From positions 1,675,171 through 1,739,170 of the forward strand of contig CM030945.1 of the NCBI GenBank assembly GCA_018136815.1: a DNA stretch of 64,000 nt. Direction: 5' to 3'. Source of the stretch: Isochrysis galbana. Lineage: Eukaryota > Haptophyta > Isochrysidales > Isochrysidaceae. A model generated the notes under the pieces. The model was not told the origin of the DNA, made no database searches, and was given only the letters and a program-made list of their open reading frames with translations. The first letter of the stretch is position 1. The number at the start of each line of letters is the position of its first letter. The position numbers were made by a program, and so were the translations under genes. This document shows, one piece after another, positions 63,006-64,000 of this stretch.

Positions 63006-64000
63006 ATGGCGGCGGTGGCGACGGCGGTGGATGAGCCGTCCTCTCTCCGCCTGCTGGTGGCCACGTGGAACGTGGGATGCACCGCGCCCCCGGACAGTCT
63101 ATCGGACTGGTTACACGCGGGCCGGGGCTCCCACCTCGTCGCCGTCTGCCTGCAGGAGGTACAGAGCCTCGAGGCTCCCCTCTCTTACCTGAGCTGCTCT
63201 CGTCTCTCTCCGCTCGCTCAGCGATGGGATGAGAGCGTGGGCGCTGCGCTGGAGGGGATGGAGCGGGTGGCGGTGAGACAGCTCGTTGGTATGCTTCTGC
63301 TGGTCTACGCCGCCAGCCCGCTCGCGCCGCTCCTCCAAGTGCGCACGAGAGCAGCAGGCACGGGGCCGCTCGGCGCGGGCAACAAGGGAGCCGTCGCGGC
63401 CACGCTGCTGCTCAGAGGCTCGAGCCTCACCTTTCTTTGCTGCCACCTGGCCGCGGGGAAGAAGGGCCCGCAGCGGCGCAATGCCGAGCACCACGAGCTC
63501 ATCGAGCGCATGCGGCTCGGCGTGCAGGGCACCGACGACAGCATGGGCGTTGTGCCTGCCGGCGCGTCGGGCAGGCAGCTCCTCTTCTGGTGCGGCGATC
63601 TGAACTACCGGCTGACCCTGGCGAACGAGGAGGCGCGCAAGCTTGCCGCCACAGGTGATGTGCGGGGACTGCTGGCGGCCGATGAGTTACGGCTTTGCCG
63701 CGAGCGCGGAGAGGCATTTCAGGGCTTTGAGGAGGCTGCCATTGGCTTTGCGCCAACGTACAAGTATGACCTTGACAGTGACTCGTTCGACTCGTCGAAG
63801 AAGCGACGCGCCCCGGCCTACTGCGACCGTATTCTCTGGCGCGCGGAGCCAAACATCGTCTGCGAGTCCTACGTCATGGAGACGGGGATGCGCTCCTCGG
63901 ACCACCGCGCCGTGTCCGCGGTGCTCAACGTGGAGTTGTTGCCGTTTGAGCCCGCGCTTCAACCCTCCTTCCGAGACGACAGCGAAGGCGGCCTCCTCAG
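63006..64000 (+). CDS. Inositol polyphosphate 5-phosphatase (5' part; runs off the window)
   Basis: Starts at ATG 63006. VATWNVG and CLQE open the catalytic domain; later come LVGMLLLVYA, TGPLGAGNKGAVAA, CCHLAAG, FWCGDLNYRL (about 173-182), PAYCDRILWR (about 249-258) and SDHRAVSA (about 277-284). These are the signatures of the IPPc family, which removes the 5-phosphate from inositol phosphates or phosphoinositides, using Mg and a DNase-I-like fold. A 63-base segment, 63159-63221, has GT...AG ends and no homology, so it is probably an intron. It is in frame without a stop, so retention is possible. The protein continues past 64000, and any accessory domain lies outside. Confidence 0.9.
   Translation, partial: MAAVATAVDEPSSLRLLVATWNVGCTAPPDSLSDWLHAGRGSHLVAVCLQEVQSLEAPLSYLSCSRLSPLAQRWDESVGAALEGMERVAVRQLVGMLLLVYAASPLAPLLQVRTRAAGTGPLGAGNKGAVAATLLLRGSSLTFLCCHLAAGKKGPQRRNAEHHELIERMRLGVQGTDDSMGVVPAGASGRQLLFWCGDLNYRLTLANEEARKLAATGDVRGLLAADELRLCRERGEAFQGFEEAAIGFAPTYKYDLDSDSFDSSKKRRAPAYCDRILWRAEPNIVCESYVMETGMRSSDHRAVSAVLNVELLPFEPALQPSFRDDSEGGLL

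Overview
The window is GC-rich nuclear DNA of a eukaryote, most likely a photosynthetic protist with a secondary plastid (a haptophyte-like alga would fit; the species cannot be fixed from this sequence). Spliced genes with GT-AG introns, a UBE2C-type E2, a Tic22-like plastid import protein with a signal peptide in front, long CT/GA microsatellites, and many LTR, LINE, hAT and Fanzor remnants all point that way. Three 100-N assembly gaps (7507-7606, 25801-25900, 37901-38000) interrupt it.

Layout: 1-2846 holds repeats and a small hAT remnant. A Tim17-family-like gene (2847-3422, minus) is followed by a 465-bp-arm inverted repeat (3645-5134). A five-exon UBE2C gene (6522-7780, plus) is followed by nested LTRs (8363-9482). 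A four-exon alpha/beta hydrolase (10194-12311, minus) comes next. A chromodomain Ty3/gypsy element (14474-23515, minus) with a 5-bp target duplication sits inside an older LTR of its own family and carries a DNA-methyltransferase-like domain. The 3' part of a PP2C phosphatase (26027-26530) and an intron-containing, frameshifted Ginger/KRBA2-type integrase gene (27963-29838, minus) follow.

From 30 to 42 kb: paired palindrome arrays around a CT microsatellite, a TruA-type pseudouridine synthase (31459-32460), a Fanzor/TnpB C-terminal remnant with a hairpin just after it (34575-34948), a Tic22-like gene (35990-36889), and a 548-residue protein combining GRF, PBZ, UBZ-like and UBX modules (38745-40391). 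From 45 to 64 kb: an internally deleted LINE (46685-50757) beside an ankyrin gene (50900-51430), both inside an inverted pair of LTR-like repeats; a YgfZ/GcvT-like candidate (54028-56175); a hAT remnant; a Copia element with 622-bp LTRs and 5-bp target duplication that interrupts a coding exon (58309-61283); a third LINE fragment; and an inositol polyphosphate 5-phosphatase gene that runs off the end (63006-64000).

The host genes have unrelated housekeeping roles and form no operon or cluster. The most unusual items are the methyltransferase-bearing gypsy element, the GRF-PBZ-UBZ-UBX protein, the Fanzor remnant with its 3' hairpin, and the palindrome arrays.
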